Shown: positions 7,781 to 14,010 of the stretch, one piece after another
Numbering within the stretch: the first letter of the stretch is position 1
Layout: each line of letters begins with the position of its first letter
Assembly (NCBI GenBank): GCA_025774735.1
Contig: JALGZU010000033.1
Coordinates: 1 to 14,010, forward strand
Direction: 5' to 3'
DNA length: 14,010 nucleotides
Source: a candidate division LCP-89 bacterium
Lineage (GTDB): Bacteria; Electryoneota; B3-LCP
Notes under the pieces: generated by a model
What the model was told of the DNA's origin: nothing
The model's input: only the letters and a program-made list of their open reading frames with translations
Databases searched by the model: none
Program-made: the position numbers and the translations under genes

Positions 7781-8959
7781 CTAGGAAGGATTTGCGCCCG
7801 CCGCATGAACTTCAAACTGGCTCTGATAGGGCTTCAGGAGCAGAGTCATCAGGGTAAGCAAGACCGGCAAGGAGGCTACCAGCATCAACACCGGGTAGAT
7901 CCCGTAAACCTCTCCGAAATGTCCCACCAATCCCATCAGAAGTCCCCCAGAACCCCAGGCAAAACCGATCTGAAGCGCCGACGCCATGGATTCGCGTTGC
8001 GCCATCATCTTCTGCGCTGAAACGACCACGGCCGGTATTGACGCGAAGATGAAGAATCCCGCCAGGAAGAGCATCATCAGCGAGAGCATACCATCCGTCG
8101 CCAGGAAAAGATAGAATGGTGGCAGGGAGGCCAGTGGCGACCAGAACATGATGCGCCAGCGGCCCACCCTGTCAGCGAGCCCACCGCAGACCAGAACTCC
8201 CAGAGCGCCGCCGATCTGGATGGCAAAGATGTAGAAGCTGCGCGATTGCAGGCCGAGACCAATCTTCTCCAGGTAAAAGGCGATGAAGTTTGTGAAAGAG
8301 AGAATGACGAAAGCACGGATAAAACTGCTCGCCGTAAGCAGGAATATAGGTTGGAGGGGAATTTTTACATCCTCTGATCGCGAGGCGGATACCCCGCTGT
8401 TCTTGCCAACCCCTTCCAGGCTCCGAGGTCCTAAAAACATCCAGATTATGACCACGATCAACGCCGGGATGGCCGCCAGCGGCATCCAGTTTATACCGAG
8501 ACAATCCACCAGGCAGGAGATGAAAACCGGGCCGATGGCATATCCGGTAGTACCGGCGGTGACAAAGAACGCGATAGCCATCCCCTTGTACCGTACAGTC
8601 ATGCCTGACGCCATGGCCGTGGCGATGGGGTGAAAGCAGGAGATGCCCATCCCACCTGCCAGAATGGTTAACACCAGGAAAAAGACATTGGGGGCAACCC
8701 CCATCAGACTAAAGAACAGTCCGGATGAGAATACCCCTCCGATCACGTACCAGCGATGAGGGTAGCGGTCGCTTAACCAACCCCACATGGGTTGGAACAG
8801 TGAAGCAGATAAGGTCTGGGCGGTAACCAGAAGACCGGCTGCGGCGAGGCTTAAATCATGCTTGGCAGCCAGCAGAGGCAGGAGTGGAGCTACGAAGCCG
8901 CCGTAGCTGTCGTTGAATAGGTGAGCCAGCGAGTGGATGAAAAACTGCAGTCGGCGCAT
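7781..8959 (-). CDS. MFS exporter, fosmidomycin-resistance (Fsr)-like
   Basis: A 392-residue major facilitator protein with about 12 membrane helices in two halves. The start MRRLQFFIHSLAHLFNDSYG, followed by APLLPLL, matches the Fsr-type group, where His and Asp in helix 1 (His9/His13, Asp17) are typical. Motif A of the first half is GWLSDRYPHRW (60-70), and its repeat in the second half is GGLADRVGRWR (259-269). GISCFHP (105-111) corresponds to the AxFHP element of the Fsr family. Such proteins export small compounds with proton entry; Fsr itself confers fosmidomycin resistance, and related proteins move other substrates. The substrate here is unknown. It starts 12 bp after the stop of the M20 peptidase gene on the same strand, so the two are almost surely co-transcribed. 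No good Shine-Dalgarno is seen, which suits translational coupling. Confidence 0.9.
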   Translation of the reverse strand: MRRLQFFIHSLAHLFNDSYGGFVAPLLPLLAAKHDLSLAAAGLLVTAQTLSASLFQPMWGWLSDRYPHRWYVIGGVFSSGLFFSLMGVAPNVFFLVLTILAGGMGISCFHPIATAMASGMTVRYKGMAIAFFVTAGTTGYAIGPVFISCLVDCLGINWMPLAAIPALIVVIIWMFLGPRSLEGVGKNSGVSASRSEDVKIPLQPIFLLTASSFIRAFVILSFTNFIAFYLEKIGLGLQSRSFYIFAIQIGGALGVLVCGGLADRVGRWRIMFWSPLASLPPFYLFLATDGMLSLMMLFLAGFFIFASIPAVVVSAQKMMAQRESMASALQIGFAWGSGGLLMGLVGHFGEVYGIYPVLMLVASLPVLLTLMTLLLKPYQSQFEVHAAGANPS

Positions 8960-8971
8960 CGGTGGGTTGGC

Positions 8972-10114
8972 TTAGCGGTGGATACGGACCATTTCCAGGA
9001 GCAGTGCGGCGCAGTCTTCAAGATCTTTGAACGCGAGATACTCCTTGACTGTGTGGACCGCCTGCATACCCGTCCCGAGGATGACGGATTCTATTCCCTT
9101 CGCATTGAACAGGTTGGCATCGCTGCCACCTCCGGAAACTTCGGGTACCATAGTCAATCCTAATTCAGCGCCGGCTCGGGCAGGTAGTTGATAAATGGGA
9201 TTATCTTCTTGTATACGGAAGGATTTATATTCGAGTTTACTGGTCTCTTCGAAACGAGCCTGGAGGCGTTTTCCATCCAGTTCCAGCGAGAACTCAGCAC
9301 AGGCATTCTTTAAAGCCTCTCGCATGGCGCCCACTTGCTTCTCCAATTTCTCGTCATTGTGACTGCGGGCTTCTCCCCGCATCGTCACCTGCTTGGTTAC
9401 GATATTGGTGGCTGTCCCTCCTTCGATGACGCCGATGTTGGCGGTGGTTTCCTCATCGATTCGGCCCAGGGGCATCATCTGGATGGCTCGGGAGGCGACT
9501 TCAATGGCGGAGATGCCTTTTTCAGGCGCCAAACCCGCATGGGCTTCGTGGCCGAACACGTCATACCGCATCCGGTAAGCCGCCGGAGCACCGACACAAA
9601 TTCCAGCAACGTTTTCAGAATCTAAAAAATAGCCGCGCCGGGATTTCAGGACCTTGGCATCGAAATTCCGTGCCCCCAAAAGCCCCACTTCTTCAGCCAC
9701 AGTAAACAGGATCTCCAATTCGCCGAACGGAAGATCATTCTCTTTTAGAACGTGGAGCATCTCGAGAATCGCGGCGATCCCGGACTTGTCGTCCGCTCCG
9801 AGGATAGTATCCCCCGAGGAGCGGATAATCCCCTTCTCCTCCACCGGTTTAACTCCCTTGCCCGGAACAACCGTATCCATATGCGAACAGAACAGCAAGG
9901 ATTCTGCCTGATCTTCAAAAGATCCGGTGAGTCGGGCGAGCATGTTCCCGCAGTTACCGCCGATCTTCTCAGCCGTATCGTCCATGGTGAGTACGGCTCC
10001 GAGACTCTCCAATTTTGCGTGCAGATAATCGGCTACCTCTCTCTCCTCCCGGGAGTGGGAATCGATCTGCACCAGTTCCATGAAGAAGCGCTTCAAGCGC
10101 TGCGAATTGATCAT
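8972..10114 (-). CDS. M20 family metallopeptidase, PepT-like
   Basis: A cytosolic di-zinc aminopeptidase of the PepT/M20B-like group, expected to trim small peptides. Numbering from ATG at 10114 (380 residues), the metal and catalytic residues are all present: His78 and Asp80 in SHMDTV, bridging Asp108 in LGADDKSG, general base Glu141 and ligand Glu142 in TVAEEVGLLG, Asp165 in YFLDSE, and His354 in QAVHTVKE. The dimerisation or lid domain spans about 178-290, between the two catalytic parts (GHEAHAGLAPEKGISAIEV at about 188-206). ATG at 10114 gives the usual M20 beginning MINSQRLKRFFMELVQIDS and has GGGG five bases upstream; an in-frame ATG at 10144 would add ten atypical residues. Upstream is mtaB (stop at 10191), and 12 bp downstream is an MFS exporter. 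The pairing suggests the products or substrates of the peptidase may be exported, but that is inference. The symbol is withheld because tripeptidase activity cannot be told from sequence alone. Confidence 0.93.
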   Translation of the reverse strand: MINSQRLKRFFMELVQIDSHSREEREVADYLHAKLESLGAVLTMDDTAEKIGGNCGNMLARLTGSFEDQAESLLFCSHMDTVVPGKGVKPVEEKGIIRSSGDTILGADDKSGIAAILEMLHVLKENDLPFGELEILFTVAEEVGLLGARNFDAKVLKSRRGYFLDSENVAGICVGAPAAYRMRYDVFGHEAHAGLAPEKGISAIEVASRAIQMMPLGRIDEETTANIGVIEGGTATNIVTKQVTMRGEARSHNDEKLEKQVGAMREALKNACAEFSLELDGKRLQARFEETSKLEYKSFRIQEDNPIYQLPARAGAELGLTMVPEVSGGGSDANLFNAKGIESVILGTGMQAVHTVKEYLAFKDLEDCAALLLEMVRIHR

Positions 10115-10190
10115 TTTATCCCCGGATTTATAGCTGTTATTCATGACTTCAAGAGTACTAGGCTGCGTGGTGTTGAAACTGTCTATCTAT

Positions 10191-11429
10191 TTATTTTATT
10201 GATACCGCCGGAGAAGCCTCAGAAACGACAGATCTGAACCGTCTTCCCGGCGGTTTGAAATCGCCATCGAACGAAACGCGCAGATAATTTGACGTCAATC
10301 CCTTGACTGTGTCTGTGTGATCGTTCCCGATAGTTACGATATCCTGCGGTTCTTCTGAATTCAGCGCGGCAAATCGATCCCGTAGTTCTGCATCCAGTTC
10401 ACGCAGAATCTTCGCCCGCCTCAGCCGTTCACCTATGGGTACAACGTCTCGAAACGTCGCAGCAGGCGTCCCGGGCCTCTCTGAAAAAGGGAACACGTGC
10501 AGGTAACTCAGCGGAATCGATTCGATCAACGCGGTGGTTTCTTGAAAATCCCCGAGCGTCTCACCCGGAAAACCGGTCATAACGTCCGCACCAATGGAAA
10601 TATCCGCACGTTTCCGCTTCAGATCCACGAGGTACTCATAAAATCCCGCAACCGGATTCCCTCGAGACATGCGGTTGATAATCCTGTTACTGCCCGATTG
10701 AATTGCCAGATGAAGATGGTTACAGATCTGCAGTTGATCTATGCACCAATCGATGAATTCCGTCGAGATGAGTTGCGGTTCCAGGGAAGAGAGACGCAGT
10801 CTTGCAGATCCGATTTTGACGAGCAGTGCCTTCAGTAAGTCGATCAGAATTGGCGAGTTCGGAAGATCCCTGCCCCAGAGTGCGATATTCGTACCGGTCA
10901 AGACGATTTCCGGGGCATCCTGTTGAACCAGGCCCGTCAACGCTTCGACACAAAGTTCAGCGGGTACGCTCTGTGAAGGCCCACGCAGGTGAGGCACGAT
11001 GCAGAAAGCGCACTGCTGGTCGCATCCGCTCTGGATGCGCAACAAGGCCCGCGATTTGTCTTCGGGGAAGATGCCATGCGGCAGCGGTAGAGACTCGTCG
11101 CTCTCACCGATCCAGCGATTTAGACCGAATTCCGGGGGGAGACTATAACAGAAATCAGCGTCGGGAAAGTTATCCGCTTGATAGCGGCTCCCGCATCCCA
11201 GGGCGACAATCTTCGCCCCGGGATTACGACGCCGGATTCGGTTTATCTCCCCACGGGCCTTGGCCATGGCCCGTTCGGTAACAGCGCAGGTATTCAGCAC
11301 CACCCAGTCAGCGCCATCCACCCGGTTTGTTTCGATGAATCCCCGATCAGAAAGTCGGGATTGCAGGGCATAGCTATCGAACTGGTTCTGCTTACACCCC
11401 AGGGTGCGATACAGTACGGTCGAACTCAC
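10191..11429 (-). CDS. mtaB: tRNA (N6-threonylcarbamoyladenosine-37)-C2 methylthiotransferase
   Basis: A radical SAM enzyme that adds a methylthio group to t6A37 of tRNAs reading ANN codons, forming ms2t6A. The N-terminal UPF0004 domain holds three cluster cysteines: Cys12 (TLGCKQNQ), Cys48 (LNTCAVTE) and Cys79 (ALGCGSRY). The radical SAM motif is CDQQCAFC with Cys136, Cys140 and Cys143. A TRAM-like beta domain follows at about 355-405. NTCAVTE and CDQQCAFCIVP fit the MtaB branch better than MiaB or RimO, which favours this call. At 412 residues it is slightly short for the family but looks complete. The start is GTG at 11429, and this GTG overlaps the TGA stop of rpsA (GTGA, four bases shared), pointing to translational coupling. 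A 76-bp gap separates it from the adopted start of the peptidase, with no clear promoter or hairpin. Confidence 0.92.
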   Translation of the reverse strand: MSSTVLYRTLGCKQNQFDSYALQSRLSDRGFIETNRVDGADWVVLNTCAVTERAMAKARGEINRIRRRNPGAKIVALGCGSRYQADNFPDADFCYSLPPEFGLNRWIGESDESLPLPHGIFPEDKSRALLRIQSGCDQQCAFCIVPHLRGPSQSVPAELCVEALTGLVQQDAPEIVLTGTNIALWGRDLPNSPILIDLLKALLVKIGSARLRLSSLEPQLISTEFIDWCIDQLQICNHLHLAIQSGSNRIINRMSRGNPVAGFYEYLVDLKRKRADISIGADVMTGFPGETLGDFQETTALIESIPLSYLHVFPFSERPGTPAATFRDVVPIGERLRRAKILRELDAELRDRFAALNSEEPQDIVTIGNDHTDTVKGLTSNYLRVSFDGDFKPPGRRFRSVVSEASPAVSIK

Positions 11430-14010
11430 GATTTATCGGATTTCTTATCGTCAGCCTTTGTCTTCTTAGCTGTCGCCTTTTTGGTGGTGGTTGTTTTTTT
11501 TGCAGTCGTCTTCTTAGCGGCTGTTTTTTTAACGGTTGTTTTCTTGGCGGTTGTTTTCTTCGCTGGTTTCTTCTCAGCTTTGTCGTCAGATGCTTCCACC
11601 TTTTTAGTCTTAGCTTTGGCCGTTTTCTTCACAGCATCTGGCTTTTCGGACACCTTCGCCTTCTTCGGTTTGGCCTTCGGCGTTTTCTTTTCAGCGGTTT
11701 TCTTCTCAGCCGCTTTAGGCTCAGCCTTTTTGGCTTTGGTGGTCGTCTTCTTAGCCTTCTTTTCGGCTTTAGCAGCCTTTACTTCAGCGTCTGCCGCTGC
11801 TTCAGAGACTTTAACCTTGGGCTCCTTCTTCTCCTCTTCTACCGGAGGCACTTCAGCTTCTTCCAGAACAGTTTCAGGGGCAGGAATCTCTTCTGTCGAT
11901 TCAGTTTCAGCAGGAACCTCCTCCGCCTTTAACGCGGCCGCTTCAGCCGCCTCCGGCACGGGAGCTTCCGCATCATCAGAACTTGACGCCACTTGTTTAG
12001 CCAGGTACTCCTGATAATCGGCTTCGTCCTCCCTCTTTTGGACATTGGCAGCTGACACTACGATTTTCTTGTTATCCAAATCGAAGTCGATGATCTCTAC
12101 GGGAAGCTGCTCACCTTCTTTGAAAGCTCTGCCCCGCCCCGTCTCAGAGTCTTTACCGAAGTGCGATACGGGGAGGAAGCTCTCCAGGCCCCATTCCAGC
12201 TCGATGATGGCGCCCTTATCGACCGTGCGCACGACACTGCCGGTGGCGATAGTTCCGAGAGGATATTTTTCACCAAACAACAGCCAGGGATTTTCCAGTG
12301 TCTGTTTGTGCCCAAGGGCAATGCGGCGTTCGTTTCGGTCGAAAGAAAGGATCTGTACGTCGATCTCATCTCCCTTTTTCACGATCTCACCAGGATGGCG
12401 CACCTTGCGAGTCCAGGAAAGATCACTAATGTGCACCAGGCCTTCGACGCCCTCTTCGAGTTCCACGAAGACGCCAAAGGGGACCAGATCGCGCACCACA
12501 CCCTTGTGCAGACTGTTGACAGCGTACTTCTGTTCCAGTTTCTCCCAGGGATCCTCCTCGGTCTGCTTGAGGCCGAGTGAAACCTTACGGCCTTCAACGT
12601 CGATGCTGAGAACGACGATTTCAACCTCTTGACCGATATTCAGGATCTGTGATGGATGTTTAATATGCTGCGTCCAGCTCATTTCGCTGATATGGATCAA
12701 TCCTTCGATCCCCTCTTCCAGCTCAACGAAAGCGCCGTACTTGGTAATCGACACGACTTTCCCCTGGACCTTGGAGTTCACCGGGAAGCGCTCTTCGACT
12801 CCCTCCCAGGGGTGCGGTTGTAACTGTTTCAATCCCACGGAAATTCTCTTGCGGATGGGATCGAAATCCAGGATGCGTACCTTCAGCTTTTCATCGTAAG
12901 AGACCACCTCCGAAGGATGGTTCACCCTTCCCCAGGACAGATCGGTGATGTGGAGCAGACCGTCGACGCCGCCCAAATCCACGAAGGCGCCGAAGTCGGT
13001 GATGTTCTTGACCACGCCCTCGATTTCCTGGCCGATCTCGATCTCCCCAAGGATCTTCTCCCGGACGTCGCGCAGGTTTTCTTCGATGAGCGCTTTTCTC
13101 GAAAGAACGATGTTCTTTCTCGTCTCATTGACCTTGACGATGCGGAATTCGCCCTTCTGCCCTATCCAGGCATCGAAATCCCGCACGGGGTGGATGTCGA
13201 TCTGAGATCCGGGCAGAAAGGCATCGATACCCATGACGTCGACAACGATACCGCCTTTGATGCGGCGAAGGCAACGGCCGCTGACGGTTTCGCCCCTCTC
13301 GTAGATGCCCATGATGCGATCCCAAATGCGGGCAAAATCGGCCTTCTTCTTTGAGAGGACCAGTTGCCCGTCCTGATTCTCTATATCTTCGAGAAAGACC
13401 TCAATGGTGTCCCCGATGTTGAGATTGTCCGGATCTTCGAATTCCTCAATCGGAACGGTGCCCTCCGACTTGAAGCCGATATCGACGGCGACCTCTCTAT
13501 CGCTGATTGAGACGACTTTGCCCGGGATGATCTCGCCCGTCTTGATCTGGCGCATCGTCTCTTCATAGAGCTTGGTCATGAAGGCGACTTCTTCTTCGTT
13601 GTACTCGCTCTCCTCATGGAGTTCGGCAAGAGGGATAACATGCTCCGGGGTGTCGGCTGGTTCGCCGGAAGGTGGACTTTCGATCTGGGGTTCTTCGGGG
13701 ACGGGTTGGGTGCTTTCTTCGTTGTTCGGCTGTTCGTCCTGGGTTTGTTCCGGATTGTTGTTTGGGTTCTGTTCTTCGGGGACGGGTTGGGTGCTTTCTT
13801 CGCTGTTCGGCTGTTCGTCCTGGGTTTGTTCCGGATTTTGTTCCGGATTGTTGTTTGGGTTCTGTTCTTCGGGGACGGATTGGGTGCTTTCTTCGCTGTT
13901 CGGCTGTTCGTCCTGGGTTTGTTCCGGATTGTTGTTTGGGTTCTGTTCTTCGGGGACGGGTTGGGTGCTTTCTTCGCTGTTCGGCTGTTCGTCCTGGGTT
14001 TGTTCCGGAT
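11426..14010 (-). CDS. rpsA: Ribosomal protein S1-like, six S1 domains, with repeat-rich N-terminal extension and histone-like tail (partial at right edge)
   Basis: S1 binds mRNA and helps load it onto the 30S subunit. Numbering from Met at 13579 for convenience, six S1 domains follow at about 14-80, 96-163, 183-252, 268-338, 356-425 and 441-511. The central ones carry the classic FGAFV-x-L and GL-x-HIS/TDLSW pattern. An acidic segment (about 515-585) and a Lys/Ala/Thr tail (about 585-717) end the protein. The Met at 13579 is very probably not the true start. The frame is open without a stop from there to the right edge and contains no ATG, GTG or TTG. The residues just before it (EYNEEEVAFMTKLYEE) look like the usual lead-in of S1, and there is no good Shine-Dalgarno at 13579. 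The extension consists of 27-residue repeats rich in Glu, Gln, Pro and Asn. The gene therefore starts outside the window. An alternative is a fusion, such as the IspH-S1 proteins known in some bacteria. The stop overlaps mtaB. Confidence 0.9.
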   Translation of the reverse strand, partial: PEQTQDEQPNSEESTQPVPEEQNPNNNPEQTQDEQPNSEESTQSVPEEQNPNNNPEQNPEQTQDEQPNSEESTQPVPEEQNPNNNPEQTQDEQPNNEESTQPVPEEPQIESPPSGEPADTPEHVIPLAELHEESEYNEEEVAFMTKLYEETMRQIKTGEIIPGKVVSISDREVAVDIGFKSEGTVPIEEFEDPDNLNIGDTIEVFLEDIENQDGQLVLSKKKADFARIWDRIMGIYERGETVSGRCLRRIKGGIVVDVMGIDAFLPGSQIDIHPVRDFDAWIGQKGEFRIVKVNETRKNIVLSRKALIEENLRDVREKILGEIEIGQEIEGVVKNITDFGAFVDLGGVDGLLHITDLSWGRVNHPSEVVSYDEKLKVRILDFDPIRKRISVGLKQLQPHPWEGVEERFPVNSKVQGKVVSITKYGAFVELEEGIEGLIHISEMSWTQHIKHPSQILNIGQEVEIVVLSIDVEGRKVSLGLKQTEEDPWEKLEQKYAVNSLHKGVVRDLVPFGVFVELEEGVEGLVHISDLSWTRKVRHPGEIVKKGDEIDVQILSFDRNERRIALGHKQTLENPWLLFGEKYPLGTIATGSVVRTVDKGAIIELEWGLESFLPVSHFGKDSETGRGRAFKEGEQLPVEIIDFDLDNKKIVVSAANVQKREDEADYQEYLAKQVASSSDDAEAPVPEAAEAAALKAEEVPAETESTEEIPAPETVLEEAEVPPVEEEKKEPKVKVSEAAADAEVKAAKAEKKAKKTTTKAKKAEPKAAEKKTAEKKTPKAKPKKAKVSEKPDAVKKTAKAKTKKVEASDDKAEKKPAKKTTAKKTTVKKTAAKKTTAKKTTTTKKATAKKTKADDKKSDKS
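11429..11827 (-). repeat. Low-complexity Lys/Ala/Thr-coding tail of rpsA (histone H1-like)
   Basis: The last 133 codons of rpsA are almost all Lys, Ala, Thr, Glu and Pro, with short irregular repeats such as AKKTT, KKTAAKKTT and AEKK. The plus strand here is T-rich and shows degenerate 15- to 18-bp periodicity, for example GCGGTTGTTTTCTTCG-like stretches at about 11510-11570. The peptide resembles the C-terminal tails of histone H1-like proteins and of some S1 and DNA-binding proteins from high-lysine lineages. It would be disordered and bind nucleic acid non-specifically (inference). Confidence 0.85.
13691..14010 (-). repeat. In-frame 81-bp tandem repeats coding for a Glu/Gln/Pro/Asn-rich linker
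   Basis: A unit beginning (plus strand) TTCTTCGGGGACGGGTTGGG recurs at 13691, 13772, 13865 (one base changed) and 13946, the last running off the edge. The spacings are 81, 93 and 81 bp. The 93-bp interval equals one unit plus a 12-bp duplication coding a second Asn-Pro-Glu-Gln. On the minus strand each unit reads PEQTQDEQPNSEESTQPV, then PEEQNPNNN (27 residues). The copies are almost identical in DNA, including synonymous positions, with only isolated changes (Pro to Ser near 13880, Ser to Asn near 13723), which points to recent expansion by slippage or unequal crossover. All unit lengths are multiples of three, so the reading frame is kept. Confidence 0.93.

Noticed and set aside
11178..12014. 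Plus-strand 278-codon open frame coding a very hydrophobic, Phe/Val/Ala/Ser-rich protein that looks like a membrane protein.
   Set aside because: It is the exact antisense of the Lys/Ala/Thr/Glu tail of the S1 gene. AAG/AAA and GCC/GCT codons read backwards give Phe, Leu and Gly/Ser-type codons. It lacks a recognisable family and its start lies inside mtaB.
12045..13354. Plus-strand open frames of 139-195 codons opposite the S1 domains.
   Set aside because: They are antisense to six well-preserved S1 domains. Their internal similarity comes from the repeated domain itself.
13691..14010. Regular repeats that might be a CRISPR array or non-coding satellite.
   Set aside because: The unit is 81 bp with no unique spacers. 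Every step is a multiple of three, and the frame is continuous with the S1 domains on the minus strand, so this is a coding repeat.

Overview
The window looks like chromosomal, mostly housekeeping DNA of moderate GC content from a Gram-negative, didermic bacterium. The leading guess is an uncultured-type member of the Fibrobacterota-Chlorobiota-Bacteroidota (FCB) neighbourhood, such as Marinimicrobia, Calditrichota or KSB1-like lineages. This rests on a TPR lipoprotein beginning CVYFNTFYNAK, a ribosomal protein S1 with long low-complexity ends, and the gene mixture. It is a weak taxonomic inference from memory of families, not a measured placement. I see no mobile element, CRISPR array, tRNA or rRNA, and no defence system.

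Layout. Positions 1-1382 (minus strand) hold a sirtuin deacylase followed by a TPR lipoprotein that runs off the left edge. A clear sigma-70 type promoter (TTGACA, 17 nt, TATATT) fires rightward from on top of the sirtuin start into rpsT (ribosomal protein S20). guaB (IMP dehydrogenase, minus strand) converges on rpsT with about 10 bp between stop codons. Upstream of guaB is an 869-residue minus-strand protein: a glycoside hydrolase family 2-like ectodomain with an apparently ruined catalytic site, fused to a multi-pass membrane domain. A divergent spacer of about 180 bp separates it from a plus-strand NhaC-type Na+/H+ antiporter.

From the right edge to 7781 everything is on the minus strand and closely packed: a six-S1-domain protein (rpsA), mtaB (tRNA methylthiotransferase, overlapping rpsA by a GTGA junction), an M20 peptidase of the PepT-like group, and an MFS exporter of the fosmidomycin-resistance type 12 bp behind it. 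This could be one transcription unit. It would link translation (S1), tRNA modification at A37 of ANN-decoding tRNAs (MtaB), peptide breakdown and small-molecule efflux.

The most unusual material is in two places. The S1 protein has an open frame reaching the right edge, with an N-terminal extension built of near-identical 81-bp repeats (27 residues, rich in E, Q, P and N), and it ends in a histone H1-like Lys/Ala/Thr tail. The GH2-like membrane fusion looks like a non-catalytic sugar-binding or sensing protein. Neither amounts to a proven new system.
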